64,000 nt of DNA from F1-120-MAGs118 sp013360535 (GTDB taxonomy: Bacteria; Planctomycetota; UBA1135; GCA-002686595). This document shows, piece by piece, positions 26,541-36,760 of the stretch. The position numbers and the translations under genes are program-made. The stretch is from contig JAPKHC010000007.1 of the NCBI GenBank assembly GCA_026647215.1, positions 108,707-172,706 of the forward strand, read 5' to 3'. The first letter of the stretch is position 1. Each line of letters starts with the position of its first letter. Under the pieces are notes generated by a model. The model was not told the origin of the DNA and ran no database searches. It saw only the letters and a program-made list of their open reading frames with translations.

Positions 26541-27904
26541 TCAGCGCAGCGTGAGCGAGCCCTTGTAGAGCTCCGTGCCCAGGTCGATGCGCCCGTTCTG
26601 GTTGTCGTCGCGCAGGATGTCGACGTCGAGCGCGGTGCCGGGCGGCAGCTTGGCGAGCAGGCGCGCGAACTCGGCCCCGTCGCGCACCGCGAAGATCACG
26701 TTGTGATCGGGCAAGCGCAGCGAGTCGATGATGTCGTGCGGCTGCAGGCCCAAGTCGTGCGCGGGACCGGTCGTGTCGACGCTCGAAACGCAGATCGAGG
26801 CCTGATTCCCGACGGCGCAACGGTCGACGGTCATGCCCGTGCGCTCGAACACGGCGCCGTCGACTCGGCTCCAGCCCTTGAGCTCGTACTCGCGCTCGCC
26901 CTCCGCCGCCTGCACCTTGAAGCGCACGGGCTTGTTCGGGGTGAGCTGCAGGCGCGCGAGGCGGTACTCCTCGCGGCTGGAGACCGCGGTGCCGTCGATC
27001 GCGAGCAGGCGATAGCCCGTCTCCATCCCCGCGAGCGCGGCGGGACTGCCCGGAACGATGCGGTTGATGCACAGCGTGCCCGCGTCGTCGACGTCGAAGC
27101 CGTACCACGAGCGCGAGGACTCCGGCGCCAGCAGCTGGTCGCGCAGCACTTCCTCGACACGGTCGACGGGGATCGCGAAGCCCATGTTCTCGGCCGCCTC
27201 GTTGACAGCCGTGTTGATGCCGATCATCTCGCCCAGGATGTTGAGCTGAGCAGCGGACCGCCGGAGTTGCCATGGTTGATCGCCGCGTCGGTCTGGATCA
27301 GGTCGCCCAACCGCAGCGTGACGTCCGTGCCGGCGCGCACGACGATCTCGCGGCCCAGCCCGGAGACGATGCCGCGGCTGACGGTCAGGCGCTGGCCGAG
27401 CGGGTTGCCGATCGCGATCACGTCCTCGCCGAGCATCAGGTCGCTCGACGTGCCCATGCGCACGGTGGTGAGCGCGAGCTCGCTGTCGACCTTGAGCAGC
27501 GCGAGGTCCTGGTCGCGCGAGGTCGAGAGCAGCTTCGCCGGGAAGCGGCGCGAGACCGTGACCCCCTTGGCGTCGATCTCCGTCGAGCCCGGCACGGTCG
27601 TGTCGAACTGCACCGTGATGGTCGAACGCGGGTCCTCGCCGACGACGTGCGCGTTGGTGACGATGTAGCCGCCGGCGTGCACGACGACTCCGGATCCGGA
27701 GCTCGTGTCCTCGCCGATCACGCGCCGCCCGACGATGTCGAAGCCCTTGAACACCGAGCGCGTCGACTCGATGTAGACGACGGCCGGTCGCACGTCGCGC
27801 GCGACGATCGCGGTCGGCGTCAAGCGTCGGTCGTAGGCCGAGAGTTCCTGCGCTTGCGGGGCGGCGACGGGGGAGCAGGACAGGGCGAGGAGCAGGCTCA
27901 GCAT
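26541..27904 (-). pseudogene. HtrA/DegP-like S1C serine protease, frameshifted
   Basis: The reading frame from 27904 encodes a signal sequence and a trypsin-like domain with the triad H86 (TNAHVV), D133 (DQDLALL) and S214 (GNSGGPL). Right after GGPLL it shifts frame and stops. The second frame resumes with MIGINTAVNEAAENMGFAIP, the expected continuation, then two PDZ-like regions to 26541. Removing one copy of the tandem GCTCA repeat would join both parts as GGPLL-NILGEMIGI, exactly the spacing in DegP. The gene would encode about 450 residues acting in periplasmic quality control. It is a broken gene or carries an assembly error. Confidence 0.85.
27242..27251 (-). repeat. 5-bp tandem duplication causing the protease frameshift
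   Basis: The coding strand reads CTGCTCA-GCTCA-ACATC. One GCTCA unit is extra relative to the conserved protein sequence and shifts the frame. It lies at the junction of the two protease fragments. Confidence 0.75.
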
Positions 27905-28092
27905 GGAATCTCCGGGGGATTCGCGGGCTCCAAGACGGTACGGAGCGAGCGGGGCAGGTGTGAGCGCGGCGTCGCGCGGGCTGGTGTTGCCGGAGCCACG
28001 CTCGACGGCAAGGTCACTGCCTCTCGGATGTCAGCCACCCCAAGGATGGGGGCCAAGACGCGCAGCCCGGACCGGGCGCGGAGAGGGGAGTT

Positions 28093-28169
28093 TGGTGGAC
28101 CCAACAGGACTCGAACCTGTGACCCCTACCATGTCAAGGTAGTGCTCTAGCCAACTGAGCTATGGGTCC
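28093..28169 (-). tRNA. tRNA-Val (GAC)
   Basis: On the minus strand a full 77-nt cloverleaf is present. The 7-bp acceptor GGACCCA/TGGGTCC, D arm GCTC/GAGC, anticodon stem CTACC/GGTAG with loop TTGACAT and T arm ACAGG/CCTGT with TTCGAGT all pair. The anticodon GAC reads Val GUC/GUU codons. The 3' CCA is encoded, preceded by discriminator A. Confidence 0.95.
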
Positions 28170-28272
28170 ACGCCCGGAACGCCCGAGGGGCGACCGAAGG
28201 GCGGGGAGTGTAGGGGCTGCGAGGGGCGCTGGCAAGAGGCTCTTCACCGATGGGATCGTCCGAGCGCGACGC

Positions 28273-28278
28273 TAGACT
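28273..28278 (+). promoter_or_regulatory. Candidate -10 box upstream of alanine dehydrogenase
   Basis: TAGACT, identical to the box at 5588, lies about 90 bases before the ald GTG start in the gap after the tRNA. No clear -35 element is visible. Confidence 0.3.
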
Positions 28279-28369
28279 GCTCGGCCCCAATGACGCGCCC
28301 AAGGCGCTCGCGCGGCACACCCGCCGCAGCGAACGCCCTCCGCCCGAAAGCCCCAGAAGGTCAAAGCCC

Positions 28370-29410
<1,041 letters not shown>

Positions 29411-29490
29411 CCTACAAGGGCGTCTCGGAGAGCTTCAAGCTCCCGTACACCGACCCGATCCAGGCCGCCGCCAGCATCGGCTGAGTCGGC

Positions 29491-30318
29491 ATGGAGGCCT
29501 GGCAGGCAGCGCTGCTCGGGCTCGTCGAGGGCCTGACGGAGTACCTGCCGGTCAGCTCCACGGGCCACCTGATCCTCGTGCAGCGGGCGCTCGGCCTCGA
29601 GGCGAGCGCCGCCCACAACGCCTTCGCGATCTGCATCCAGGCCGGTGCGATCGCGGCGGTGGCGCTCCTGTATCGCGAGCGCTTGCTGCAGATGCTGCGC
29701 GGCCTGGCGGGAAGTGATCCCGCCGGCCGGCGTCTGTTCCTGCGCGTGATCGCAGCCTTCGTGCCTGCAGCGGTGCTCGGAAAACTCTTCGACGAGAAGA
29801 TCGAGGAGCTGCTGTTCGGCCTGTGGCCGGTCGTCGCGGCCTGGGCCGTCGGTGGCGTGGTGATCCTGTTCGTCGCGCGCCGTCGCGCCGGCGCCGACCC
29901 GCTGCGCGGAAAGCCGCTGGAGGAGCTCTCGCTCGGCGGCGCCGTCGTCATCGGGCTCGTGCAGTGCCTCGCGATGTGGCCCGGGACGAGCCGCAGCCTC
30001 GCGACGATCCTCGGAGGCCTCGGGCTCGGGCTCGCCTTGCCCGCGGCGCTCGAATTCAGCTTCCTGCTCGGCCTCGTCACGCTCTCGGCCGCGACCGCCT
30101 ACAAGGGCCTGAAGGACGGCAGCACGATGGTGAATGAGCTCGGCCTCTCCGCGATCGTGATCGGCTTCGTCGTCGCGGCCGCGAGCGCGTGGGCGAGCGT
30201 GCGCTGGATGGTCGGTTACCTCGAGCGGCGCGGCCTCGCGCTGTTCGGCTGGTGGCGCCTCGCGCTCGCCGCGCTCGTGGCCTTCCTCCTCGCGAGTGGC
30301 ACCTGGGAGGCCCGATGA
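29491..30318 (+). CDS. uppP: Undecaprenyl-diphosphatase
   Basis: This 275-residue polytopic membrane protein has EGLTEYLPVSSTGHLIL near the N-terminus and GLVQCLAMWPGTSRSLATI in the middle. These are the two signature regions with the catalytic Glu, Ser and Arg of BacA/UppP. It dephosphorylates undecaprenyl diphosphate to recycle the lipid carrier for peptidoglycan and exopolysaccharide. The start lies just after the ald tail and the stop overlaps the GDP-mannose dehydratase gene as ATGA, linking carrier recycling with nucleotide-sugar supply. Confidence 0.95.
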   Translation: MEAWQAALLGLVEGLTEYLPVSSTGHLILVQRALGLEASAAHNAFAICIQAGAIAAVALLYRERLLQMLRGLAGSDPAGRRLFLRVIAAFVPAAVLGKLFDEKIEELLFGLWPVVAAWAVGGVVILFVARRRAGADPLRGKPLEELSLGGAVVIGLVQCLAMWPGTSRSLATILGGLGLGLALPAALEFSFLLGLVTLSAATAYKGLKDGSTMVNELGLSAIVIGFVVAAASAWASVRWMVGYLERRGLALFGWWRLALAALVAFLLASGTWEAR

Positions 30319-31277
30319 GCAAGCGCGCGCTCGTCACCGGCATCACCGGTCAGGACGGCAGCTACCTCGCCGAGCTGCTGCTCGAGCAGGGTTACGAGGT
30401 CTACGGGCTCGTGCGCCGCTCGAGCACCGGCAGCTTCGAGCGCATCGAGCACTTCCTGCCGCAGCTCAAGCTCGTGCGCGGCGACCTGCTCGACCAGACC
30501 AGCATCGTGCGTGCGATGGAGACCGCGCGCCCCGACGAGATCTACAACCTCGCGGCGCAGTCGTTCGTGCCGACGTCGTTCCAGGAGCCCGTGCTCACGG
30601 CCGAGTTCACCGCGCTCGGCGTCACGCGCATGCTCGAGGCGATGCGGCACGTCTGCCCGCAGGCGCGCTTCTACCAGGCCTCGAGTTCCGAGCTCTTCGG
30701 CGAGGTCAAGGTCTGGCCGCAGCGCGAGGACACGCCGTTCCACCCGCGCAGCCCCTACGGCGTCGCCAAGCTCTACGGCCACTGGATCACGGTCAACTAC
30801 CGCGAGTCCTACGGACTGTTCGCGTGCTGCGGCATTCTCTTCAACCACGAGAGCCCGCGCCGCGGCCCCGAGTTCGTCACGCGCAAGGTCACGCTCGCCG
30901 CCGCCCGCATCAAGCTCAAGCTGCAGGAGCGCCTCAAGCTCGGCAACCTCGAAGCCCAGCGCGACTGGGGCTTCGCGGGCGACTACGTCCGCGCGATGTG
31001 GCTCATGCTGCAGCGCGACACGCCCTCCGACTACGTCATCGCCACGGGCCGCCAGCACAGCGTGCGCGAGCTGGTCGAGATCGCCTTTGACGAGGTCGGG
31101 CTCGACTGGCGCGCGCACGTCGACGTCGACGCGGACCTGCTGCGTCCTGCGGACATCGCGCGCCTCGTCGGCGACGCGTCGAAGGCGCGTGCGGAGCTCG
31201 GCTGGGAGCCGCGCGTGTCGTTCGAGCAGCTCGTGCGCGAGATGGTGCGCGCCGACCTCGAGCGCCTGAAGAAGTGA
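30315..31277 (+). CDS. gmd: GDP-mannose 4,6-dehydratase
   Basis: This 320-residue protein begins KRALVTGITGQDGSYLAELL, the NADP-binding signature typical of Gmd. It has NLAAQSFVPTSF, SSSELFGEV, the YGVAK catalytic Tyr-Lys pair and FNHESPRRGPEFVTRK, a Gmd hallmark. It converts GDP-mannose to GDP-4-keto-6-deoxymannose, precursor of fucose, rhamnose or perosamine sugars. At 320 residues it is slightly shorter than the usual 340-370. No downstream reductase such as fcl or rmd is in the window. ATG 30315 overlaps the uppP stop. Confidence 0.9.
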   Translation: MSKRALVTGITGQDGSYLAELLLEQGYEVYGLVRRSSTGSFERIEHFLPQLKLVRGDLLDQTSIVRAMETARPDEIYNLAAQSFVPTSFQEPVLTAEFTALGVTRMLEAMRHVCPQARFYQASSSELFGEVKVWPQREDTPFHPRSPYGVAKLYGHWITVNYRESYGLFACCGILFNHESPRRGPEFVTRKVTLAAARIKLKLQERLKLGNLEAQRDWGFAGDYVRAMWLMLQRDTPSDYVIATGRQHSVRELVEIAFDEVGLDWRAHVDVDADLLRPADIARLVGDASKARAELGWEPRVSFEQLVREMVRADLERLKK

Positions 31278-31317
31278 ACGAACGCGGAGGGCGGCGAGAA
31301 CCGCTCGCCCGCTTCGA

Positions 31318-32316
31318 TCACTTGTACTTGCGCAGCCACGCGGTCAACGCGGGGCCGGGGCAACGAGTGGTCGCGTATTCGCTGTGGGGAGCGACACGGT
31401 CGGCAGGAATGCGGAAGCGCGTCCGCAGGTCGTCGAGCAGCACCTGCAGCGACTTGAGCGCCGCTTCGGAGGGCGCGCGCTTCTCGAGGTCGCCGAGCAG
31501 GCAGATGCCGATGTTCTGGTAGTTGTTCGAGCCGCCGGCGTGCGCGCCTTGCCAGTCGAGCTCGCGGCCTTCGAAGATGCGGCCGCCCGAATCGATCAGG
31601 AAGTGGTAGCCGATGTCGCCCCAGCGGTGCTCGGGGTCGTCCATGTGGAACTTCTGGATCGAGCGCACGGTGCCCGAGGATTCTTCGAGCGAACCGCCGC
31701 GCGGGTCGGTGGTGCTCTCGGCGGAGTGGTGGACGGTGATGCGGCTCCACTGGCCCTTGAGCGGCGTGAGGTTCGCGGTGCGGGGAGCACGCGCGCTCCA
31801 TTGGGCGCGCTTGATGAGGGCGACGGTCTTGGTGCCGGGTGCGGCGAGCAGGACCTCCGCGCCACGCAGGCCGACCTGCGCGCGGTTGCGGGCGCCGGCC
31901 GATGCGGCCGGATCGGCGAGGATCTGCTGGAAGCCCTCCTTGGCGCTCTCGATGCGCACGCGCAGCGCCTCGCGCGGGGCGGAGCTCGACTCGATGTCGC
32001 GGCGCGAGAACAGCAGGCGTCCTTCGGCGAGCTGCAGGCGCGCCTCGACGACGAGCTCCTGACTGTGGCGCCCGGCAGAGTTGTCGAGCCACTGCTCGAT
32101 CAGCTCGAGCTTCTGCCAGCTCATCGGCTCCTTCGTCCAGCTCGGCGGCCCGGCGACGACCTCGCTCTCGGCGGGCAGCGGCGGTTCCTTCGGAGGCAGG
32201 CTGGGGCAGGCGCACAGGAACGGCAGCAGGGCGAGCCCGAGCGCGCGGACTGCGGCCTGAACGAAACGTCGCGGTGAAATCGGGCCACGACCGGAGGGGG
32301 CGTGCGTTCTCTGCAT
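31318..32316 (-). CDS. Lipoprotein N-acetylmuramoyl-L-alanine amidase (amidase_2/PGRP type)
   Basis: This 332-residue protein has a signal peptide ending FLCAC (lipobox Cys near residue 33). A 120-residue helical region follows, then an amidase_2 domain: ITVHHSAES, IQKFHMDDPEHRWGDIGYHF, HAGGSNNYQNIGICLLGD and APHSEYATTRCPG. The histidines and final Cys match the zinc ligands of T7-lysozyme-like amidases that cut the lactyl-peptide bond of peptidoglycan. It is convergent with gmd and divergent from the large TPR protease, with which it shares a 69-base intergenic region. Confidence 0.9.
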   Translation of the reverse strand: MQRTHAPSGRGPISPRRFVQAAVRALGLALLPFLCACPSLPPKEPPLPAESEVVAGPPSWTKEPMSWQKLELIEQWLDNSAGRHSQELVVEARLQLAEGRLLFSRRDIESSSAPREALRVRIESAKEGFQQILADPAASAGARNRAQVGLRGAEVLLAAPGTKTVALIKRAQWSARAPRTANLTPLKGQWSRITVHHSAESTTDPRGGSLEESSGTVRSIQKFHMDDPEHRWGDIGYHFLIDSGGRIFEGRELDWQGAHAGGSNNYQNIGICLLGDLEKRAPSEAALKSLQVLLDDLRTRFRIPADRVAPHSEYATTRCPGPALTAWLRKYK

Positions 32317-32328
32317 GGGCTGAGGGAA

Positions 32329-32334
32329 TACAAT
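32329..32334 (+). promoter_or_regulatory. Candidate -10 box of the TPR metalloprotease gene
   Basis: TACAAT lies in the divergent gap, 51 bases before the ATG at 32386. It is one mismatch from the sigma70 consensus. The -35 region is poor. Confidence 0.4.
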
Positions 32335-32385
32335 AGGCGCGACACCGGAGCAACGCCGCGCGCGACTTCGCCGGTGAGTGCACGC

Positions 32386-35379
32386 ATGACGAACCGAACC
32401 TTCGCCCTCCCCGGATCGCTCCCGACGGCCACGGTTCTCGCCGCGCTCGCGCTGGCGGCGCTTCCGGCGCTCGCGCACGAGTCGCCGGGCTCCCACGGCC
32501 GCGCCGCGCAAGCTGGAGTGCAGGACGAGACGGAGGCGGAGCTCGCGGAAGAACGCGCGTCCCTCGACCGTGCGCGTCGGCTGGGGGACCGCAGCGTGCT
32601 CGCGGAACTCTCGCAGTGGGTCGAGGACGAGCCCGGCGACGTCGCGACCCGCGCGCTCTACGCACGGGCGCTGCGCGACGTCGGACGCTGGGCGGACGCG
32701 GCCAAGCAGGCGTCGCTGGCCTTCGACAACGGCGCGCAGGCGCGGCGCGAGGTGCGCGCGCTGGCCGCGCGGGCGTGGCTCGAGGTCCTCACCGAGCTCG
32801 GCGACCCGGCGGCGCTGCGGGCGGCCCTCGAGCGGACCGCCGCCACGCTCGACCCGTCGACGGACGCGCGCGATGCGTGGCTCGTCGGCCGCGTTCGCTG
32901 GGACCTCGGTCAGGCGGGCGAAGCGCGCGAGGCATGGAGCCTGTCGGCGCGTGACACGACCAAGGACTGGGAGCGCCTGCTCGCTCGCGCGCGCTGCGCC
33001 CGGGCGCTCGGCGACCTGATCGGCGCCTCGCGCGCGCTGGTCGACGCCGACGTCGCGACCGGCACGGCGCGCGAACCCGATGTGCTCGCGGAACTGGCGT
33101 CGGTGTACTTCGAGGCCGATGGCGAGATCGAGCACCAGCAGGCCAAGAACCGCGCGCCCGGCCCGACGTACCGCGCTGCGCTCGCGCTCCACAAGACGCA
33201 CGTCCCCAGCCTGCTCGGCCTGTTCGAGCTCGGCCGCTTCAACTGGAATCGCCAGCAGACGCCGGCGCACGAGTGGCTCGGCCAGCTGCTCGCCGCGGTG
33301 CCCGACTCGCTCGACGGCCTGTGCGCCTCGGCTTCGGCGGACCTCGACGACGGCAAGCTGCCGAACGTGCGCACGACGCTCGCGCGCCTCGACCGGCTCG
33401 CGCCCCTGCGCCGCGACGTGCGCACGCTGCACGCGGCGCTGGCCTGGGTCGAGCACCGCCGCGAAGAGGCCGAGCGCGTCCTCGCCGAGCTCGCCGCATC
33501 GCACACCGCCGACGCCACGCCCGAGCGCGAGATGGCGCGCCACCTCTCGGAGCTCTACCGCTTCGCCGAGGCCGTGCCCTTCGCGCGCCGCGCCGTCGAG
33601 CGCGACCCGCAGGACGCGCTCGCGTTCATGGAGCTCGGCCACGCGCTCTCGAACACCGGCGACGAGGCGGGTGGCCTCGCGGCGCTGCAGCGCTCGCAGG
33701 AACTCGCCGCCGGCCGGCAGAACGCGTGGCGCCACAACACGGTCAAGGTGCTCGAGGCGATGCAGAAGCGCTTCGTCGTCGAGAAGGGTGACGGCGACCT
33801 GCGTTACGCCTGGACGCCGGATTCCGCCGACGTGCTGCGCACGTACTGGATGCCGTTCTACTTCGAGTCGCGCGCCGAGCTCTCGCAGCGTTACGGCCAC
33901 ACTCCCGGGCCGGTCGTGATCGAGGTCTTCGACCGTTTCCAGGACTTTTCGGTGCGTTCGACGGGCTTCGAGGGGTTCCCCGCGCTCGGCGTGTGCTTCG
34001 GGCCCGTGGTGACGAGCGTCGCGCCGCAGTCGGAGCTGCGCGGGCGCTTCTCGTGGGCGCGCACGTCGTTCCACGAGTTCACGCACGTCGTGCACCTCGG
34101 GCTCTCGCACAACCGCTGCCCACGCTGGATCACCGAGGGCCTCGCGACGTGGGAAGAGGAGAACCACAACGCCTCGTGGACGCGCAACATGCGGCGCGAC
34201 CTGCTCGACGCGTGGTGGAACAAGGACCTGATCCGCGTGCGCGACTTGAACCGCGCCTTCCGCTCGAACCGCATCCTGTTCGGCTACTTCATGAGCGGCC
34301 AGCTGTGCCGGATGCTGATCGAGGAGCAGGGTTTTGCGCCGATGGTCAAGCTGCTCGAGGCCTTCGACCGCGGCGACGACCTCGACGAGGCGATCGGCGG
34401 CACGTTCGGGATGACGCCGGAGCAGCTCGACGCGCGCTTCGACGCGTGGGTGCAGCGTGCGGTCGAGCCGCTGCGCATCGAGCCGCGCTGGAGCGCCGCG
34501 CGCACGACGGCGCTGAAGTTCGAGCTCGACGAGAAGCCGCCGAAGGAGGCCGGGGCCGCGCGCCAGTGGGCCGAGGGCTGGTCGTCGGTCGCGTGGGGCT
34601 ACTTCCAGCAAGGCCGCAAGGTCGACGCGGAACAGGCGCTGCGCAAGCTCGCGCTCGTCGGCGAGCTGCCGCCGCGTGCGCTGTTCCTGCAGGGCGCGGT
34701 CGCGGCCGAGCGCAACGACAACGAGACGGCGAAACAGTTCTACGAACGCGGCCTCGCCGCCGGGGGCGAGGACTACCGCATCCGCATCGTGCTGGGCGAG
34801 GTGGCGGAGGCCGACGACGATCTCGAGGAGGCCGAGAAGCAGTACCTCGCGGCGGAGCGCGCCTATCCGGGCTTCCCCGAGGAGGAGCTGTCGGCCGAGC
34901 TGCGGCTCGCGAAGCTCTACGAGCGCACCGACCGCGACGAGGAACGCTTCGCGGCGCTCGAGCGCTGGATCCGCTGGGAATCGGACAACTACGGCGTGCG
35001 CATGCGGCTCGCCGAGCACCACGCCAAGGCCGGGCGCCACGAACGTGCGGTCGAGCTCTTCGTGCAGGCCAACGAGATCGATCCGTTCCGCCGCAAGCTG
35101 CACCGCAGCTGGGCCACGAGCCTGGTCGAGCTCGGGCGCCACGCCGAGGCCGCACGCGAGTGGCGCGTGACGCGCCTCGTGCCGCCGGGACTCGATCCCG
35201 ACGACGGCGAGCCGCTCAAGGACGCCGCGAAGGCCGAGCTGCTCGGCCGCGAGGCGCTCGCGCTGCTCGAAGCCGACGAACGCGAGGCCGCCAAGGCCCG
35301 CGCCGAAGAGGCGCTCGCGCTCGACGACGGCGAGGACCACGCCGAAGAGGTGCTCGAGCGCCTCGCGAAGGGCTCCTGA
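32386..35379 (+). CDS. Large secreted TPR protein with HExxH peptidase-MA-like domain
   Basis: This 997-residue protein starts with a signal peptide (cleavage near ALAH). Residues 45-470 hold tetratricopeptide-like repeats. A gluzincin-type domain follows with H563-E-F-T-H567 and the downstream E584 (WITEGLATWEEE), the pattern of peptidase MA proteins. More TPR-like repeats fill residues 690-990. The zinc motif is complete, so it may be a periplasmic or surface protease with repeat-mediated binding. Similar large MA-TPR proteins are common in planctomycetes and related bacteria. It is divergent from the amidase and ends at a strong hairpin. Confidence 0.8.
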   Translation: MTNRTFALPGSLPTATVLAALALAALPALAHESPGSHGRAAQAGVQDETEAELAEERASLDRARRLGDRSVLAELSQWVEDEPGDVATRALYARALRDVGRWADAAKQASLAFDNGAQARREVRALAARAWLEVLTELGDPAALRAALERTAATLDPSTDARDAWLVGRVRWDLGQAGEAREAWSLSARDTTKDWERLLARARCARALGDLIGASRALVDADVATGTAREPDVLAELASVYFEADGEIEHQQAKNRAPGPTYRAALALHKTHVPSLLGLFELGRFNWNRQQTPAHEWLGQLLAAVPDSLDGLCASASADLDDGKLPNVRTTLARLDRLAPLRRDVRTLHAALAWVEHRREEAERVLAELAASHTADATPEREMARHLSELYRFAEAVPFARRAVERDPQDALAFMELGHALSNTGDEAGGLAALQRSQELAAGRQNAWRHNTVKVLEAMQKRFVVEKGDGDLRYAWTPDSADVLRTYWMPFYFESRAELSQRYGHTPGPVVIEVFDRFQDFSVRSTGFEGFPALGVCFGPVVTSVAPQSELRGRFSWARTSFHEFTHVVHLGLSHNRCPRWITEGLATWEEENHNASWTRNMRRDLLDAWWNKDLIRVRDLNRAFRSNRILFGYFMSGQLCRMLIEEQGFAPMVKLLEAFDRGDDLDEAIGGTFGMTPEQLDARFDAWVQRAVEPLRIEPRWSAARTTALKFELDEKPPKEAGAARQWAEGWSSVAWGYFQQGRKVDAEQALRKLALVGELPPRALFLQGAVAAERNDNETAKQFYERGLAAGGEDYRIRIVLGEVAEADDDLEEAEKQYLAAERAYPGFPEEELSAELRLAKLYERTDRDEERFAALERWIRWESDNYGVRMRLAEHHAKAGRHERAVELFVQANEIDPFRRKLHRSWATSLVELGRHAEAAREWRVTRLVPPGLDPDDGEPLKDAAKAELLGREALALLEADEREAAKARAEEALALDDGEDHAEEVLERLAKGS

Positions 35380-35385
35380 GCGCGA

Positions 35386-35417
35386 AGCGCGCGGAATCGA
35401 ACAGATTTCCGCGCGCT
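35386..35417 (+). terminator. Strong hairpin after the TPR metalloprotease
   Basis: AGCGCGCGGAA at 35386-35396 and TTCCGCGCGCT at 35407-35417 form a perfect 11-bp stem with a 10-base loop, seven bases after the stop. No T-run follows, as usual for this GC-rich sequence. Confidence 0.6.
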
Positions 35418-35577
35418 GGCCGCGCAGTTGGAGGGCGAAAGGCCACGGCCGGAGTGCCGGGGCGCAGCGGCACGTTGCTTGCTCGGGTCCACTCGTGGGA
35501 CGAGTCCCGCGGGATTCCCGATCCCGGCTCGCCACCCGCGTCAGGCGTAGGCCCAGCCCCAGAAAGGGACGCTTTCC

Positions 35578-36078
35578 ATGCACCTTCCGCTGCTCGCACT
35601 CGCGCTTGCTTCGTCGCTCTTCTGCACCCCGCTCGAGCCGAGCCCGGCCCAGGCGCCGTGCACCTCGGTCCTCACCGCGAACACCTCGACCGTCTCGGTC
35701 ACCAGCGGCGGCACTCAGGTGCTCTCGCTCCAGACCAACGCTCCCTTCCGCGCGTTCTCGATCGTCGGTTCCTTCTCGAACGGACCGTCCGAGCCCTACT
35801 TCTCCTACGGCGGCCTGCACCTTTCGCGCGACCGCTACCTCGTGATGTCGTACCTCGGTCGCTCGCCGTTCCTGCCCGGTGGCGAGCCCTACGCACCCGG
35901 TGGCCACCAGATCCTCACCGACGCACTCGGCGCCGCCGTGAAGTCCGTGGTCGTGCCGCCCGGGCAGTGGTTCCACCTCGTCGGCCGGACGGTGCGCCAC
36001 GGCGTGTACTCGATCGATCCGCAGGCGCTGCTGCCCGACTGCGGCAGCAACGTCGTCTCGCTGACCTTCGTGCCGTAG
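35578..36078 (+). CDS. Secreted protein of unknown function
   Basis: This 166-residue protein has a signal peptide (cleavage near AQA). Two cysteines (residues 28 and about 155) could form a disulfide. The mature part is beta-rich with repeated Ser-Thr-Gly stretches and ends in a short SLTFVP tail. It resembles the small surface-associated proteins common in some planctomycetes but matches no family I can name. An AAAGGGA box lies just upstream. It follows the TPR metalloprotease across a hairpin and is probably transcribed separately. Confidence 0.6.
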   Translation: MHLPLLALALASSLFCTPLEPSPAQAPCTSVLTANTSTVSVTSGGTQVLSLQTNAPFRAFSIVGSFSNGPSEPYFSYGGLHLSRDRYLVMSYLGRSPFLPGGEPYAPGGHQILTDALGAAVKSVVVPPGQWFHLVGRTVRHGVYSIDPQALLPDCGSNVVSLTFVP

Positions 36079-36129
36079 CACGCGACGCCAGAGAACGAGC
36101 CGCGCCTTGGAGATTGGGGAGCCGCGAAC

Positions 36130-36135
36130 TACCCT
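36130..36135 (+). promoter_or_regulatory. Candidate -10 box before thymidylate kinase
   Basis: TACCCT lies seven bases before the ATG at 36143 in a short gap. Its position would give a leaderless message. Confidence 0.25.
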
Positions 36136-36142
36136 TCGCGGA

Positions 36143-36760
36143 ATGACCAGTCCGGGGCGCGCGCGTTTCATCGTGCTCGATGGCGTCGATGGCTGCGGCA
36201 AGAGCACGCAGGCGCGGCGCCTCGCGGAGCACCTGACGAAGGTACGCGGCGTCGAGGCGCTGCACCTGCGCGAGCCGGGCAGCACCGCGGCGGGCGAACG
36301 CATCCGCGAGATCGTGCTCGCGCGCGAGCACGACCTCGATCCGGGGGTCGAATTGCTGCTGTTCGCGGCCGCGCGACGCCAGATGCTGCGCGAGCTCGTC
36401 GCGCCGGCGCTCGCGGCGGGCCGCGACGTCGTGTGCGAGCGTTTCCACGCGTCGACGTTCGCCTACCAGGCCGTCGCCGGCGGCCTGCCGGAAGCGGACG
36501 TGCTCGCGCTGCTCGTGCGCTGGTCGAACGAGCCCGAGCCCGACGCGCTCGTGCTGCTCGACCTCGATCCCGACCTCGCCGCGCGCCGGCGTACGGGCCC
36601 GACCGACCGCATCGAAGCCAAGGGCCTCGAATTCCAGCGCAAGGTCGCGGCTGGATACCGACGCTTTGCGGCGCTGCGGCCCGCCACGCGCGTCGTCGAT
36701 GCCAGCGGTGACGCGGATGCGGTCGAACGCGCGGTGCGCGCGGCGGTGGGGCTTGGCTGA
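36143..36760 (+). CDS. tmk: Thymidylate kinase
   Basis: This 205-residue protein has the P-loop FIVLDGVDGCGKSTQARRL, then REPGST, CERFHASTFAYQ and a C-terminal lid-like RRRTGPTDRIE. These are the DRx/EPG-type motifs of bacterial Tmk, which phosphorylates dTMP to dTDP. ATG 36143 was preferred over an in-frame ATG at 36107 because the P-loop normally lies 7-10 residues from the start. It overlaps the next gene by eight bases, the usual tmk-holB arrangement. Confidence 0.92.
   Translation: MTSPGRARFIVLDGVDGCGKSTQARRLAEHLTKVRGVEALHLREPGSTAAGERIREIVLAREHDLDPGVELLLFAAARRQMLRELVAPALAAGRDVVCERFHASTFAYQAVAGGLPEADVLALLVRWSNEPEPDALVLLDLDPDLAARRRTGPTDRIEAKGLEFQRKVAAGYRRFAALRPATRVVDASGDADAVERAVRAAVGLG

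Noticed and set aside
28290..28369. Possible upstream ATG or leader peptide for ald
   Set aside because: It is out of frame with ald and short. The GTG at 28370 matches the conserved Ald N-terminus.
31278..31317. Terminator between gmd and the amidase
   Set aside because: Only short interrupted pairings can be drawn in the 40-base convergent gap, too weak to report.
31318..36303. 1661-codon open frame on the minus strand over the TPR metalloprotease
   Set aside because: Only the first 999 bases at its 3' end encode the amidase. The rest lies opposite a gene with clear TPR and HExxH motifs and is low-complexity Arg/Glu/Val sequence, a high-GC antisense artefact.
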